64,000 bases of DNA from Limnanthes douglasii subsp. nivea (lineage: Eukaryota; Streptophyta; Magnoliopsida; Brassicales; Limnanthaceae): NCBI GenBank assembly GCA_036936605.1, contig JAUPFV010000004.1, positions 295,286,009-295,350,008 on the forward strand. The letters run 5' to 3'. Numbering within the stretch: the stretch's first letter is position 1; each line of letters opens with the position of its first letter. Positions 1-10,076 of this stretch are shown one piece after another. The notes under the pieces are model-generated. The model did no database searches, was not told the origin of the DNA, and saw only the letters and a program-made list of their open reading frames with translations. Made by a program: the position numbers and the translations under genes.

Positions 1-109
1 CTTCCTTCAGCCAGAGAGTGGGTTTCAACTTCTTCAATTGGTATCAAAATACCAAAGGTCTCTCTGGGTCATCAATTTCACCCTCACCTCCAGAAGGCCC
101 CAATAACTG
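1..109 (-). pseudogene. Element I pol, N-terminal fragment cut by the window edge
   Basis: Directly after the in-frame UAG at 110-112 the minus strand encodes the QLLGP.. leader of pol, followed by a segment resembling the GEGEI-DPRET-GVLIP stretch that starts pol in elements VIII and IX. Reverse transcriptase, RNase H and integrase would lie left of the window. Too little is present to judge whether pol was intact. Confidence 0.6.
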
Positions 110-112
110 CTA
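110..112 (-). other. In-frame UAG between gag-protease and pol, readthrough-like context
   Basis: On the minus strand the codons read GAT-TAG-CAG-TTA. The same stop sits at the same protein position in elements VII, VIII and IX. UAG followed by CAR-YYA is the known leaky context of tobamoviruses, and this copy matches it exactly. Stop-codon readthrough to make Gag-Pol is inferred from that match. Confidence 0.6.
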
Positions 113-2466
113 ATCTTCATTAGCCCAGACTGCCCCCAAAGTTTTAGGAGCAAGTTCATTTGTATAACATTCTCTTATTATCTTTTGGCTGCTTCAGAAA
201 ACTCCCACTTGTCCTTGAACCGCGTACTTCAAACACTGATGGACTATTGATGCCACAACATGCATCCTAGAGAGCCAGGGCCTCCCAAAGATCACATTGT
301 AGCATGTGGGGCAGTCTACCACAACGAATAGCACCCTGACCATCTTCTTGAAAGGGACTTTGCCCAACAGTACCTCCTCCTCAAATTCTCCGATTACATC
401 CACAGAGCTCCCTGTGAAGCCCACAATGGATCTGTTCGAACGTTGAATTACTGCCGCATTTTTTATATGCTTTTAAGAACTTAAAAAGAGAATATTGGTT
501 GAGCTGCCAGTGTCAATCAAAATTCGTCTAATGTCGTTACCCCCCATAGATGCTCCTATCACCATAACATCCTCATGAGGCACAGAAATGTCCCTTAGAT
601 CATCCTCATCAAAGAATATAAATGGAAAAGGAATTTGGTACTAATATGAAGACATGCCCCCTTCCAACCAAGTAGCTAGATTATGAAGTTGCCTTTTCCT
701 TGATGAAGAAGTGGGTGCTGTCATGGTGTCCCGTCCAAAAATAGTAAGTGACTCAAAGAAACTAATGAGTCCGACACCATTTTGACTTGTTCTGTTATGA
801 CCCTCACCTTATTGCGAGTTGGGTTAGGTTCCAAATACTCCGAGTCTACATCAAATATTTCATGGATCACCATTCCCCCCTCTATAGCTGATATTCCTGC
901 GTTGTTCGTAAGGCCTGTTCGAGGAGCATTGTCAGACATGTTCCCACTTCTTCTTTTAGCATAAGCACCCAACTTGCCTCTTTCCATGAGATTTTGTACC
1001 TCTTGTTTCAAAGCGATGCAGTCTTCGGTGTTTTGGCCAATATCATGATGATACTGGTAAAAACAAGTATTACGACTTTCCCTAGGAGATTGGAGTGCTG
1101 CCGATTTCCGGAAATGCACCTCATATTTTGTTTTATCATAAATGATGGCCACATTCTCCTTTAACTCTGCAAACCAATCCGGTTGGACCCAAGGTCCTCA
1201 TTTATTTCTGTACTATTGGCTCTGAGCTGGATTTGAGTGGGATTGAGTCTTGGCCTTGTTAGACCCCTGTCCGGTTTCTTTGGCCTTGTATCCGGACTGG
1301 TTCTGGTTTGGAGCAGCTGGGGCAGACTTCACCTGTCTGTGTACCCTAGTCTTCTTTGTTTCATCCACGTTGATTTGCTTTTCTACCTGATTTAGAAAAC
1401 CGCCCCAGTTATGGCCTTCTTCCTTCTTACTGAATCAGCTTGATTCTCAGGGTTTAATCCTTGTCTCAAATAAGCTACTACTACTTGCTCAAAGCAATCA
1501 GCTAACCCATTCTTGGTATTTACAAACCGGCTTATATAGTCTTTTAATGACTCATTTGGCTCTTGGGCACAATGGATAATAGTATCTACATTGCCCTTCA
1601 CCTCTCTACTTCCCACAAAGTGCATTCGGAAGGCAACCCAAAATGTGTCGAAGTTTCTGATACAACCCAGTGGAAAAATATTGTACCATTTCAAAGCACT
1701 TCCCGTAAAGGATTGGGAGAAAGCTCTACACAGATCCCATGTCATCGTCATCAAAATTTATCATAAATTTTTTAAACTGTTCCAGATGGTTGTCCGGGTC
1801 TTTGCTCCCATCGTATTTCTCTATTTTAGTACTGTCAAACCTCTTAGGAAGGTTTCCGGACAATATCTTGGCATACAATGGCGATTGCCTCCAATTCCGA
1901 CTAGGAATAAAGACCGTGTCTTCGCTAGGTGTTGCAAAAATACTTGGCTCATCATGAAAAACAAAAGGATCAATCAGCATCTGGTCCACATGCCTGTGAC
2001 TATGGCTGTGACTGTGAGACGACCCTTTTCTCAGATGTCTCTTTACTCTCTCATGCCTATCTCTCTTTCTTGAATATTTTTTAACTAGCTTTTATTTATT
2101 TCTGGACCTCCCCTCATCACTGCTTGATGACAAGGACTCCTCAAGCTCATCCTCATTCAAAGAGCTACTAGAGGACTCAGACTCTGAGCTTTCCACCGGC
2201 TTGGACCAGTGAGACTTCTTAAAACTGAAATGGGTCTTTTTTGTACTTAAATGAGTCTTTGCTGATGGGTCGTTCTCCCTTGGATTGTCAGTATGGTGAA
2301 TGGCTGACGCCTTTGACTTTTCCTTTAAATTCATCTCTACCTTTTTAATGGCCCTCAACGCTTCTATTTCAGCTCTCAACGTATCTCTCTCTTCGGTGGT
2401 GTATTCATTATTTTTCCCAACCACCTCCACCAAAGGTGGTAGAATTGCTTGCTCGTTCGGATCCAT
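113..2466 (-). pseudogene. Element I gag-protease, frameshifted
   Basis: The gene starts at the ATG at 2466 (MDPNEQ..), which aligns with the ATG at 46319 in element IX. In order it holds a coiled N-terminal part and a Ser/Lys-rich stretch (2466-2092), a linker (1989-1726), the retrotransposon gag core (1754-1392, with the KWYN and IHCAQEPNESLK motifs), a CHHC zinc knuckle (CFYQYHHDIGQNTEDC, within 1152-721), and the aspartic protease with DTGSS intact near 490-550. The protease tail is at 424-194. The pieces are in different frames with stops between them, so no full Gag-Pro could be made. The zinc knuckle has GQ in place of GH. Confidence 0.85.
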
Positions 2467-2515
2467 TCAAACATGTATCTTTACTGGTTTTGAATGCTAG
2501 ATTCAGACACCATCT

Positions 2516-2534
2516 TCTCCTACTGTGGTCGCTA
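2516..2534 (-). other. Element I primer binding site
   Basis: The minus-strand sequence three bases inside the LTR is a one- or two-base variant of the TGGCGACCACAGTGGGAGC site found in elements VIII and IX. The invariant TGG is TAG here. The priming tRNA was not identified. Confidence 0.7.
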
Positions 2535-2537
2535 ATT

Positions 2538-2916
2538 TGGTGAGGTTTATTTTGAGCTGAGGGTAATTTTGTCAAGTGTTTTGGGAAGTTTAGAGAGTAT
2601 TAAATGTTTTAGTGTGAAGTAGTGAGAGATTTGAGTTGCCTGGTGGTATTAAATGTTCATTACCCTCATTAATGAAAGTAGTTGGGGTATTTATACCCTT
2701 AATTATGAACCCACGGGTTTTAAGTCGAATTATAGAACCAGGTCAAGTTTAAGGACCCATTTACTGATTAAGTTGATTAGCATATAGCTTAGTCAAAAGG
2801 TGTTTAGTCATTTTTTACTTTTGTCCTGTCCGGATAGTTCAATGGCATGTTTTTTTTCCAAATTTCCCTTGTCCGGAAATCTTATTAGGTAATGGTTAAG
2901 TTATCCGGGTTCATCA
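2538..2916 (-). repeat. Element I 5' LTR
   Basis: On the minus strand the LTR runs from TGATGAACCC to ..ACCTCACCA, 379 bp. It carries a TATAAATA box on the minus strand near 2683-2690. Its sequence is closest to the LTRs of element VIII (14775-15153 and 24765-25142). The end point (..CACCA) follows the TSD-defined ends of elements VIII and IX. Confidence 0.85.
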
Positions 2917-3004
2917 ATATATACACACTGTCATTGTCTTCCACACTCAAATCTTGCTTAGAGAGAAAATCTTAGTCCATCTTCAAATTGTTCTTGAGAC
3001 ATAT

Positions 3005-4998
3005 ATGTTCACAGCCAGAAACACCTTAGTTAAATGAGGTTGGTTGAACTTATCAGAATTAGAGAGGGCAAGGAAAGTAGAGAAACAAAGCCATATCGTT
3101 GTTGGTCTCCTTGTTTCTCCAGGTGAGAAAGGTAATCAACCAAACCAGAACGCCGATCAGGGGTCATCTTCTTCAAGAAACCCTGAAACTAGAAAACTTC
3201 CATCAATACTAAACCTTTCACCCCTCCCTTCTGTCTCTTCAGTGCAAGAGTCTCAAAACCCTGTTTCCAAAGAAAAGGTTGTCTCAAGCATTAGAAAACC
3301 CTCACCATTTATAGCGATGGGATCTGATACAAAAAGATCACCAGAGAGGATAACTCCTCATTGGACGACTCGTCAAGCAAAAACCCAGTCAACACCACTA
3401 TCTTCAAAACCCTTAGGGTCGGAGGTAGCTAAAGTTTTTCCACAGGCCAAGCCCTCCGAAGAGCAGTCGTTACCAGACATCAGGCCCTCAGAGGCAACAA
3501 CTGCACAACCATCTGTACAACTTCCAATAAAGGAACCAAAGCAACCACCTTCAAAAATAGTTGAAAAACCTTCCACATTAATGGAAGAGAATATGGAGGA
3601 TAGCCCCGAAGAAGCCCGTTTTGATACCGAGACGTCAGGTCAGACAGAGGATGCTGCCTCAGAAAAGAAAGGTAAAATTAAAGTTGACATGACTCATCCG
3701 CACGCACTTCCGGAGAGTCTAGAGGGTAAGGTAGGCCCTTGTTACAAGCATGTCAGTGTCAAGTATTTGCTAGCTTTGTAGAATATTAACTATGTCTACA
3801 CCCATACTGCTCAGTTGGGTCGAATCTGGACCAAATGGGAGATTCCGGAGTCTATAAAAGTGAGGATACCAATCACTCCAGAGACCCCCATGGATTGTAA
3901 GTTGAATGAAGTGGTAGTTTATACCGAAGTGCTGAACTGGGGACTTCGGTTCCCTTTAGACCCAAAGATTGTCAGATACTCTCATCTGGTCAAATTATGC
4001 CCCAGTCAACTAAGCCTCAACGCCTGGTATACACTCCTAGCTTGTATCATGGCGTCTAGGATATCAAAGATCCCACTTCCAATGGAGCAGTTTGTTGTTG
4101 TAGAAAGTCTGTGCAGGAACCACCAAATCCCCTTCTACCACTACAATATGGGAAATGATTTCAAGGTTGTGGATGACCTACTAGAGTCCAAAAAAGCTTG
4201 GAGGACACAGTTTCTTTTTATCAGTGGGACTTGGGAGAGTGGTAAGAAGATCAAGGCCAACACAAACCCTAGCCTGCTGATCAACAAATGGAAAAACACT
4301 GGTAAATTCTTCTTTCTTTTCCTTTTTATTTCTTAAGTTCCAACTTTTCCTTATTCTGACTAATTTATTATCTCTCCCTAGTTCTGTCAAAGAAGTTCAC
4401 ATGCCACTTGGAAGAAGGGCAGAAGACTTGTGCAAAGCTTAATGCATGGGCTTCAAAGAATTGGGGGAACGCCTTCCACAATTGCTTCCAGTCGGGAAAT
4501 TTTGTGAGGTCTCACCTGTGGAACACCACATGCAGAAGAGACCTTTCATGGGAAGATCTAACCACCCCTCCTCCTGCTAACATAATATTGAAAAGGACAG
4601 AAGCTGAAGATGTCAAGTTGTACCTACCTTTCATGGCCAAAGCCTCCAGCAAAATGAAGAACAAGAAGAGGAAGGATACAATATACTTGGCTCAAACAGC
4701 CACGGAGGGGACTGGTTCGGGGAATCAGGATGGTATTGATGTGGTCTTGCTAAAGGCAGTAGAATTTCAGACTGTAAGGGAAGTCGGAGGGTCAAAGAAC
4801 CCACCAAGGCTTCCTAAAAAGGATAAAAAGCGTAAGGCCAGCAGTGATGAGAAAGCTGCCAAGAAGAAGAATGTTACTATAGGGGAAGAGATAATCCTTC
4901 GCCCCACATAAATATCACCCCCAGTTCCTCCTCACCCTACTCTGCATGAGGAAATCCCAACAGACCTTCAGTCCGAACAGATTGCTGGTGGAGGCTAT
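3005..4998 (+). pseudogene. Element II antisense extra gene (aORF), spliced, with nonsense mutations and a truncated 3' end
   Basis: The ATG at 3005 begins MFTARNTLV, which matches MFTARTSLIKGGWLN in element IX. Exon 1 is 3005-4301; the intron 4302-4381 has GT..AG ends and a pyrimidine-rich 3' end; exon 2 starts at 4382. The phase-1 junction is the same as in elements VII, VIII and IX. The protein has a Pro/Ser-rich N-terminal third, a conserved middle domain (motifs KLCPSQLS, MASR, SLCRNHQIPFYHYNMG and FISGTWE), and a charged Lys-rich part after the intron. Stops at 3035 and 3779 and at 4909 interrupt the frame, and the 3' end is lost at the deletion junction. The molecular function is unknown. 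Antisense genes in this position are known from Tat-lineage elements such as Grande. Confidence 0.75.
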
Positions 4999-5006
4999 AC
5001 AATCGT
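4996..5006. other. Deletion junction joining aORF exon 2 to gag
   Basis: Plus-strand similarity to aORF exon 2 of element VII (27230-27250) stops around 4997, and minus-strand similarity to the gag zinc-knuckle region of element IX begins around 5005, in the codons for DDCIA. The two genes are several kilobases apart in complete elements, so this is the scar of an internal deletion. Confidence 0.7.
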
Positions 5007-6444
5007 CAGTGGTATGGCCAGTATCATTATGGTACTGGCAGAAAGAGTTGTTACGATGTTCCCTAGGAGATTGCAGTGCGGCCAGTCTCCTATAGTGCAC
5101 TTCTTATTTTGTTTTATCATAAATGGTGGCCACACTTTCTTTTAAATCTGTAAACCACTCCAGTTGAACCCAAGGCCCTCTCTTATTTCTAGATTATTGA
5201 CTCTAGGCAGGTGCAGCTGGTCGAGATTGAGCTTTAGCCCTGTTGTGCCCCTGTCCGGTCTCCCTTGCCTTGTTCTCGGACTGATTTTGGTTAGGGTTTG
5301 GTGCAACCGGGGCAGACCTCACCTGCCTGTGCACCCTAGTTTTCTTTGTTTCATCAACATTGATTTGCTTTCCGACTTAATTCAGCAAACCTCCCCAAGT
5401 CATGGCTTTCTTTCTGGTCACTGAATCAGCTAAATTTCCAGGGTTTAAGCCCTGTCTCAAGGATGTTATTGCTACTTGCTCGAAGCAATCAGCCAACCCA
5501 TCTTTGGTATTCACAAAACGACTTATGTATTCTTTCAATAATTCGTTTGGTTCTTGGACACAATGGATTATTGTGTTCTCATTGCCCTTCAACTCTTTAA
5601 TCCCAACAAACTTCCTTCGAAAGGCCACCCAAAAGGTATCAAAATTCTTGATGCAGCCTTGAGGTAGGCTGTTATACCACTTTAGAGCACTCCCCATAAA
5701 GGATTGGGAGAATGCTCTACAAAGTAACTTGTCGTCATCATCAAAATTCATCATAAAGTTCTTAAATTGTTCCAAGTGGTTGTCCGGATCAGTACTTCCA
5801 TCATATTTTTCCATTTTAGTGCTATCGAACCTCTTAGGAAGGTTTCCGGACAAAATCTTGGAGGACAATGGAGATTGTCTCCAATTCCGGCCACGACTGA
5901 ACACAGTATCCTCATTGGGAGTTGCAAAGATACCTGGTTCATCATGGAAGGCAAAAGGATCCATCAGCATCCGATCTACATGCCTCCGGCTGTGAGATGA
6001 TCCTTTGCCTATATTCTTCTTCAATTTCCCATGTCTATCCCTTTTTCTTGAATATTTTTTAATCAACTTTTGCTTCTTTTTGTATCGGCCCTCATCACTG
6101 CTGGAGGACAAGGACTCTTCGACTCCATCCTCGTTTGAGGAGCTACCAGAAGATTCCGAGTCTGAATCCGAACTTTCCACTGGCTTAGACCGGTGAGACT
6201 TTTTGGAGCTAGCATGAGTCTTCTTGGTGCTCACATGAGTCTTCAAAGGCTCATGCTCTCTAAGGTTGTCGGTATGATGAGCGACTGATGCTTTTGACTT
6301 TTCCTTCATGCCCATTTTAGCCTTCTCTGCCCTCAGAGCTTCTATCTCGCCCTTTAATCTATCACGCTCCTCGATGGTGTATTCATCATTTTCACCCACC
6401 ACTTCAAGCAAAGCTGGTGGTATTTCTGGGGCGTCCGGATTCAT
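5005..6444 (-). pseudogene. Element II gag, 3' end deleted
   Basis: Translation starts at the ATG at 6444 (MNPDAPEIPPALLEVV). An upstream in-frame extension exists but is not conserved as coding. The frame is open to 5377 and covers the coiled-coil N-terminus, Ser/Lys-rich region, gag core (FKNFMMNFDDDDKLLCRAFS through LRQGLNPG) and GGLLN; a stop follows there. The zinc-knuckle part (CQYHNDTGHTTDDC) is at 5100-5005. The protease is missing because of the deletion at about 5000. Gag forms the particle and binds RNA. This copy could at best make a Gag without the nucleocapsid part. Confidence 0.85.
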
Positions 6445-6495
6445 TCGGACTGAGTTTTCCTGTTGGTTTCGAATGCTTGATTCAGGCACCGTCGT

Positions 6496-6514
6496 CCTTC
6501 CACTGTTGTCGCCA
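6496..6514 (-). other. Element II primer binding site
   Basis: The minus strand reads TGGCGACAACAGTGGAAGG, three bases inside the LTR. It is a two-base variant of the site in element IX. Confidence 0.75.
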
Positions 6515-6517
6515 ATT

Positions 6518-6923
6518 TGGTGAGGTTTATTCTCGTCTGAGGGAAAGTTTGTAATTTTGTTTAGAGTTTGTGGAAGTTTGTAAGTATTTAATGTTTGAGT
6601 AGAGAGTAGAGGGAGAATTAAGCAGCCTGGTTGTATTTAATTTTCATTACCCTCATTTAATGTTGGTGGTTGGGTATTTAGACCCTTACATATGGGCCTT
6701 TATGGGTTTTCGGGTCATGTTTAATGGACCCGGGTCAAGTTCAAGGACCCATGAGCTCTTAGTAGGAGAGCAGGCAGCTTAGTCAAGAAGTGTTTAGGTT
6801 TTAAGTACTTTAGTTCCTGTTCAAACTGTCCAATGGGTGAGGTGTTCGAACTCCCGTGTCCGGTTAGGTAGTTTCTGTCCGAACTGTCCCTGTCCGTAAT
6901 GGTAACAGAATCCGGACTCATCA
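6518..6923 (-). repeat. Element II 5' LTR
   Basis: On the minus strand it runs from TGATGAGTCCGGATTC to ..AACCTCACCA, 406 bp. It belongs to the same LTR subfamily as III, which is adjacent and in inverted orientation, and is related to the IX LTR. The TATA box is changed to TCTAAATA, which may weaken the promoter. Confidence 0.85.
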
Positions 6924-7229
6924 GAACTGTCCGAACAGAACTAAAGTACTTAAAACACTAATCACTTTTTGACTAAGCTACCTATGTACGTACTTAAAAC
7001 TAATGGGTCTTTAAACTCGACCCAAATCTATTAAATACAACTCGAAAGCCCATAAGGCCCAAATGTGAGGGTATAAATACCCAACCACCAACATTAAATG
7101 AGGGTAATAAAAATTAAATACAACCAGGCAGCTCAATTCTCCCTCTACACCCTATCCAACCATTAAACACCTTCAAAGTACCACAAAACTCTGGACAAAA
7201 TTACCCTCACACGAAAATAAACCTCACCA
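6924..7229 (+). repeat. Element III 3' LTR, 5' part displaced by element II
   Basis: The plus strand from 6924 aligns with the LTR of element II read in reverse, at roughly 80% identity, and ends ..AACCTCACCA at 7229. A TATAAATA box lies near 7073. The first part of this LTR is missing on the left, where element II begins, so II probably inserted into it. No PBS follows. TACTC (7230-7234) and then element IV gag follow, so this should be the 3' LTR of a plus-strand element whose body lies outside the window. Confidence 0.65.
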
Positions 7230-7234
7230 TACTC

Positions 7235-8907
7235 GAGTAATTTTCCATTTTCCACCAGCATCTGTATTTTTTTAACGAAATACAATCTTTAGTCTCATGC
7301 CCTATATTCTCATGGTATATATAGTATCGGTTATTCCTACTCTCCCAAGGGGTCGGGATGGGAAACGGTCTCCGGTAGATTCCACTCTTTTTGGTCTTCT
7401 CATAGATGGTAGATACGCATTCAGTTAGGTCGGCAAAGTAAGCAGATCAGATCCACTTGTTGGAAATAGATCCGGTGACCACCTGATTGTTCTGTTTAGT
7501 TTTTTGTGCTTGAGATGCTTGAGTCATGACCTGGGTGGGGTGTGCTAATCGGTTGAGGCTGCAGGGTATAGCAAGATTGAGTACCCTGCTTTGTAACGAT
7601 AGAAGCCTGCGCGCTCTGCTGTATTTGTGCTGCCAGCTCGGATGCCTCCGTCTCTTGAATTAATATCTGGTTTTCCACCTGAGCTAAGAGGGCGCAAAAG
7701 GTAAACACCTGCTTTTTCGTGACAAACTGCTTCATCGGTCCCGGAAGCAGTCCTAGCCAATATCCTATCAAAGCTATATTTTCCTTGCAATGATCCAGAT
7801 CCGTTTTTGCATCGATAAAACGTCTGGTGTAATCTCTGAGTCTCTCACCCAACTTTTATCTGCAGTTGACAATCGTGTCCTCCTTAGCTCAAAAGCTCTT
7901 TCTTCCGATGAATTGCTGCCGAAACATCACCCACAATATCCCGAAGTTTTAATACAGCTCTGAGGTAACCTGTTGTACCACTTGGAGGCCTGATCTTTTA
8001 AGGTCATCGAGAAGGCTCGGCACAAAATCTTATCATCATTGTCAAAACTTAGCATAGAGTTCTTGAATGCCTCCAGATGGTTATTTAACTTCTTTTTGTC
8101 ATCATAATTTTCTAATTTGGATATGTCGAATCTCTTCAAGAGATGTCCCGACAGTATTTTATCTGACAATGACAATGCTCTCCACTTAAGTCCAAATCTG
8201 AAAGCACCACTGCCGAGTCCCTCGGTGGGGATCCCATACAATCCCTCGTTAACCAGGTTGATAAAGTGGCTGCTTACCCTGTACCCTGCGGTTGGCTTCC
8301 CAACGGCTGCCATTGAACTCGAGGTAACACTACCCGCTCCTCCGTACTTACTCTCAACATTTCTTCTTTCTCGCGAGAATTCGGCGTTGTTTTCTCGGTG
8401 TTATCTTTCTTGATTTTTGGCAAGTCAAAAAGCCTTGACCTATTGCGTCGGGATTTAATCTTTATGGTGAGTTTATTTCGCCTGATTCTGCGTTGGGATT
8501 CTCTACCCGAAGATTCGTTCGAAGTAAAATCAGTGGAATCGTCCTGATCCTCTTTTGAATAATGCTTGGTCCTTCTTTCCATTTCCCGATCCAGTTTTGG
8601 TTCCTGGTGACCGCAGCCATGGGAGATGTTATTGTTATGATTCCCACCCGATGATTCTTCTCTGTCGGTGTCAATCATAGGCTCTTTTCCTTTCCCTTCT
8701 CGGGTCCTTTTTCATTCAAATCTTTCTCATTCTCATCGTTCAATTTCGTGATATCTTCCATTAGTTGTCTTCTCATCATGATTCGAGTCGACCGCTTATC
8801 CCAACCCCGTGCATAATGATCATGGTCGAGAATTCCTCCACCCTCAGACAGCGACCCAGCTCGGGCGGTAACTCTCCCGATCCCTTTCTCGTCATTTCTT
8901 CGTTCAT
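7235..8907 (-). pseudogene. Element IV gag, frameshifted and truncated
   Basis: A minus-strand ATG at 8907 starts MNEEMTRKGSGELPPE. Coding pieces follow at 8674-8274 (Arg/Lys/Ser-rich), 8313-7927 (gag core with LSGHLLKRFD, LENYD, NHLEAFKNSM and ASKWYNRLP) and 7852-7496 (GERLRDYTRRFID, LLPGPMKQFV). A CHHC-type zinc knuckle with its first Cys changed (YYIYHENIGHETKDC) lies near 7300. The pieces are in different frames. The gene ends inside the codons after the knuckle, where element III begins. Protease and pol are not in the window. Confidence 0.75.
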
Positions 8908-8957
8908 AATTTAGTTAAATTGTGATTTTGAGGAAAAAGATGTCCTTTAGGTATCAC

Positions 8958-8978
8958 GTTTCCTACAGACAGAGCCAA
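8958..8978 (-). other. Element IV primer binding site
   Basis: The minus strand immediately inside the LTR reads TTGGCTCTGTCTGTAGGAAA. It resembles the TGGCGCCGTCTGTGGGAA class of plant gypsy primer sites and differs from the site used by the other gypsy copies here. Confidence 0.65.
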
Positions 8979-9309
8979 TGATGAGTAAAGATGTGACTTA
9001 AGAGGGAATATTGGATCTAGCGTATGACGTGACTAGAGTGGAAAGTGTAGAGAAAGAAAGTAGAAAGAGAATGTATTAAAAAATGTCCACCAACCCAGGA
9101 ATAAAAGGGTTCCCTTATATAGTGAGTGAGATGGTCCCCACTTATTTCCTAGGTGGTCCTTCTATTGTTACCAATTGGTCCATTACTTTTAACACTTTTA
9201 GGACATTATCCTTTAACTAAGTAATAAATACACTAATGGGACAATTACATTTCTTTCTCTTAACAATTAATACTTCTAATCTTGAACTTGGCGGTTTATC
9301 TCCTCATCA
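8979..9309 (-). repeat. Element IV 5' LTR
   Basis: The LTR is 331 bp with perfect 7-bp inverted ends (TGATGAG..CTCATCA). A minus-strand TATATAAGG box lies near 9113-9121. It abuts the PBS directly on the left. Confidence 0.75.
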
Positions 9310-9732
9310 GTTTTAAATGTAAAATTCAGGAGCCGTCACCTCCCATTATGGTCCCCAATTTGGTTTGGTTTATTTTATACTGAGGGTAGTTTGGTAAAGT
9401 GTTTAGAAAGTGTTTTCATAATTTTGGGGTGTTTTGTGTTTAGTGTGAGGAGTAGAGAGATAATTAAGCAGTCTAATAGTCTGAAATTTTCATCACCCTC
9501 ATTAATGAGAGTGGTTGGGGTATTTATACCGTAATTACTGACCCATGGGCTTGCCGGGTTGGGTCATAAAACCAGGTCAAATTCAAAGACCAATAGTTTT
9601 AAGCCGATTAGCAAATAGATTAGTCAAAAGTCAATACATTTGTCATGTTCGAATTTTAGTGGTGTGACATGGTCCGAATTACACCTGTTCGGATTAATGG
9701 ATTTGATGTGACTATAAGATCTGAACTCATCA
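9310..9732 (-). mobile_element. Element V: 5' LTR and leader of a Tat-like Ty3/gypsy element
   Basis: After the element IV insertion the sequence resumes with the leader found before gag in element VII (TGTAAAATTCAGG), a mutated PBS (about 9339-9357, minus strand TGGGGACCATAATGGGAGG) and an LTR. The remainder of V lies beyond IV, III, II and I, to the left of the window. Confidence 0.75.
9361..9732 (-). repeat. Element V 5' LTR
   Basis: The LTR is 372 bp, of the same subfamily as the VII LTRs (plus-strand start TGGTTTGGTTTATTTT, end GAACTCATCA). ACAAC (9733-9737) is the candidate TSD. Confidence 0.85.
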
Positions 9733-10073
9733 ACAACGAGAATTTTGTTCATTTGTTTTACAACCGGATGACAACGAAGTTTACAACGGCGGACATGCCA
9801 ACAGATTTAACCGTCTGACTAAATTGTTGCAACGATATTACAACAAATCTTGCAATGGCTTGACCCGGTTCCATCCAGGTCAAATATTGCAACACCTTGA
9901 TGTTGATAGCCGGTTGTAAAAGCCTTCCGCTGGAAACTAAGTTTCGTTAATGACCCCACTTAATACAACTGGAACTTCCAGTCATAACCTCGTTGCGAAG
10001 GTCTTTTTACAACGGTGTTGTGACAATTTTTGTTTTTTCCAAACTATTGTAAAAGCCAGTTTATCTAGTAGTG
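9733..10073. mobile_element. Terminal fragment of a CACTA-type DNA transposon
   Basis: The right end, read on the minus strand, begins CACTACTAGATAAACTGG, like the CACTA.. terminal inverted repeats of En/Spm elements. Short motifs such as ACAACGG, ACAACCGG and TTGTAAAAG recur in both orientations through the 340 bp, as expected of CACTA subterminal repeats. The other end is not seen; element V occupies its place. The end sits inside element VI pol. Confidence 0.65.
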
Positions 10074-10076
10074 GGA

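Larger units (their letters stand above)
1..2916 (-). mobile_element. Element I: 5' portion of a Tat-like Ty3/gypsy retrotransposon (left end outside window)
   Basis: Read on the minus strand this is LTR (2538-2916), PBS, gag-protease, UAG and the first codons of pol, and it then leaves the window. The order and the protein segments match element IX at 45791-56319. The base run after its LTR (ATATA, 2917-2921) would be the right-hand TSD. The left LTR is not in the window, so the TSD cannot be confirmed. The right flank is the leader of element II's antisense gene, which suggests that I inserted there. Confidence 0.85.
2917..6923 (-). mobile_element. Element II: internally deleted Tat-like Ty3/gypsy element
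   Basis: From right to left it contains a 5' LTR (6518-6923), PBS, gag, an abrupt junction near 5000, and then the antisense extra gene on the plus strand. Everything between the gag zinc knuckle and the middle of aORF exon 2, including protease, RT, RNase H and integrase, is missing; this corresponds to about 5.6 kb in element IX. The 3' LTR should lie left of element I, outside the window. The right flank GAACT (6924-6928) is the expected TSD half inside the LTR of element III. Confidence 0.75.
7235..9309 (-). mobile_element. Element IV: 5' part of a divergent Ty3/gypsy element
   Basis: The minus strand holds an LTR (8979-9309), PBS, and gag down to the zinc knuckle, where it is cut by element III at 7230. 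Its LTR and PBS are unrelated to those of the other gypsy copies, and its Gag is only distantly similar. The bases following the LTR on the right, GTTTT (9310-9314), are the candidate TSD; beyond them the leader of element V continues. Confidence 0.75.

Noticed and set aside
3005..4911. Plus-strand reading at 3-4.9 kb as an independent host gene
   Set aside because: The same gene recurs in the same place in elements VII, VIII and IX, so it is an element gene.
2538..6923. Treating 2538-6923 as one element with two own LTRs
   Set aside because: The two LTRs are of different subfamilies, the left one has a PBS and gag of element I on its inner side, and the aORF upstream region expected before a 3' LTR is missing.
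6518..7229. Inverted LTR pair as a foldback element
   Set aside because: The two LTRs belong to different copies at about 80% identity, and each has its own internal neighbour; insertion of II into the III LTR is simpler.
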